Source of the DNA: Confluentibacter citreus
Lineage (GTDB): Bacteria > Bacteroidota > Bacteroidia > Flavobacteriales > Flavobacteriaceae
Assembly: GCF_002807055.1 (NCBI RefSeq)
Contig: NZ_NIXN01000001.1
Coordinates: 434,001 to 498,000 of the forward strand
Reading direction: 5' to 3'
Length of the DNA: 64,000 bases
Below, piece by piece: positions 63,206-64,000 of this stretch. How positions within the stretch are numbered: position 1 is the stretch's first letter; each line of letters begins with the position of its first letter. A program made the translations under genes and the position numbers. Below the pieces are notes generated by a model. The model was not told where the DNA came from and made no database searches. It saw only the letters and a list, made by a program, of their open reading frames with translations.

Positions 63206-64000
63206 ATGAACAGATTTAAATCATTATCAGTAGCGGCTTTGGCAGCCGTATTAATTTATGGCTGTGGTAGTACCGCGCCAATCCTAACAACGCCTATAGA
63301 GAATATTGATACGTCACCCATTAAGGTATCGGCATTAACGGAAAAGGAAAAACAAACATGGGGCCACCTCGATTTGGTTAAAGACACCATCCCCGGAATG
63401 AGTGTTGATAAAGCTTATGAAGAGATTATTAAAAACAAAAAAGGAGAAACGGTTATCGTTGCCGTTATAGACACCGGTATTGATATAAACCATGAAGATT
63501 TAGATGGTGTTATGTGGACCAATACCAAAGAAATTCCAAACAATGGCATTGATGATGACAAAAATGGGTATGTAGATGATATCCATGGTTGGAATTTTTT
63601 AGGAGATGCCTATAATGAACAATTGGAATTTGTACGTATTCTAGCCAGTAAAGACACCAACAATCCGGATTACGCGAGGGCAAAAGCCGAATATGATGAA
63701 GAATATGAAAAATACACGGGGCTTAAAACCAATTACGAACAGTTTTTACAACAATTAATTGCTGCCGATGAAATGGTTTCAACCCATTTGAACAAAAAAG
63801 AATATACGCAAGCAGATGTTAATGGCATTACTGCCGAAAACGAAAAACTGCAACAAGCTGTTGCACTTATAAAATATGTATATAGCTTAGATAATGACAG
63901 CGTTGCAGAGTTTAAAAAACAACTAAACGAAGGCATCGAACAATTTAATGACCGCCTAAATTATAATTTAAACCTAACCTTTAAAGGGCGTTTAAATGGA
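63206..64000 (+). CDS. Subtilisin-like (S8) peptidase lipoprotein, 3' end outside window
   Basis: 265 residues visible, frame open to the window end. The signal peptide ends in a lipobox (VLIYGCGST) so it is a lipoprotein. The peptidase S8 N-terminus is visible: IVAVIDTGIDINHEDLDG with the catalytic Asp, then NKNGYVDDIHGWNF-like calcium and substrate region. A helical insert (about 150-250) interrupts the catalytic domain before the His and Ser motifs, which lie beyond the window. It is 30 bp after the MBL gene. Confidence 0.85.
   Translation, partial: MNRFKSLSVAALAAVLIYGCGSTAPILTTPIENIDTSPIKVSALTEKEKQTWGHLDLVKDTIPGMSVDKAYEEIIKNKKGETVIVAVIDTGIDINHEDLDGVMWTNTKEIPNNGIDDDKNGYVDDIHGWNFLGDAYNEQLEFVRILASKDTNNPDYARAKAEYDEEYEKYTGLKTNYEQFLQQLIAADEMVSTHLNKKEYTQADVNGITAENEKLQQAVALIKYVYSLDNDSVAEFKKQLNEGIEQFNDRLNYNLNLTFKGRLNG

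Overview
The window is AT-rich DNA from a member of the Bacteroidota, most likely Flavobacteriaceae. The evidence is a type IX secretion C-terminal signal on the first gene, start sites without strong Shine-Dalgarno sequences, TAnnTTTG-type promoter elements, and housekeeping genes of that lineage (rbfA, a LolC/E-like permease, dusB, lepA, a glgA-glgC-glgB-GH31 glycogen cluster). All family names below come from reading motifs; no database search was run.

Layout. (1) 1-2.7 kb: 3' part of a secreted malectin/Kelch protein and its terminator. (2) 2.7-37.7 kb: a 35-kb integrated element. It is bounded by a 13-bp direct repeat (2715-2727 and 37711-37723), the right copy being the 3' end of a tRNA gene with CAU anticodon. 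Paired TTGTCCC-type repeats lie just inside both ends. It carries a tyrosine recombinase, an RteC-like gene, two excisionase-type HTH proteins and a small replication module (DnaD-like initiator plus P-loop ATPase), but no visible relaxase, conjugation or capsid genes. (3) 37.7-64 kb: ordinary chromosome. It holds tRNA, methylmalonyl-CoA epimerase, rbfA, permease, dusB, lepA, a two-component pair flanked by a decayed copy of the lepA 3' end, the glycogen cluster, two antiporters, a LytTR two-component pair, an SLC13-type transporter, DUF202, an MBL hydrolase and the start of a subtilisin-like lipoprotein.

The cargo of the element (7.5-37.6 kb) is a dense defence island in two regulated blocks. 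Block A (7.5-29.1 kb, all minus strand) contains a WYL regulator with a Swt1-like HEPN protein. Next come a DNA adenine methylase/specificity/histidine-kinase fusion and a partner protein with a receiver domain. These are followed by DUF2130, a 5'-nucleotidase, HsdM, HsdS, EcsC, two small unknown proteins, a large cold-shock/zinc-ribbon protein, HsdR, an SF2-like ATPase and two small unknown proteins. An ACTATGCA-N7-TGCATAGT palindrome, or a diverged copy or half-site, stands before each of four transcription units, so the block looks like one regulon. Short duplicated pieces of hsdM 5' end and hsdS 3' end lie between the cargo genes and record how extra genes were spliced into the hsd operon. 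Block B (31.3-37.6 kb) is a divergent pair of operons. One encodes WYL, DUF2779 nuclease, a 100-aa protein and a GIY-YIG protein. The other encodes an AAA ATPase/M41 peptidase and a small receiver-like protein. Three alternating TGTCGGT half-sites lie between them. Two PD-(D/E)XK-like nuclease genes sit between the blocks.

The strongest candidates for an undescribed system are the methylase-kinase fusion with its receiver partner, wired to a canonical type I restriction operon through a shared operator, and the WYL/DUF2779/GIY-YIG/AAA-M41 block.
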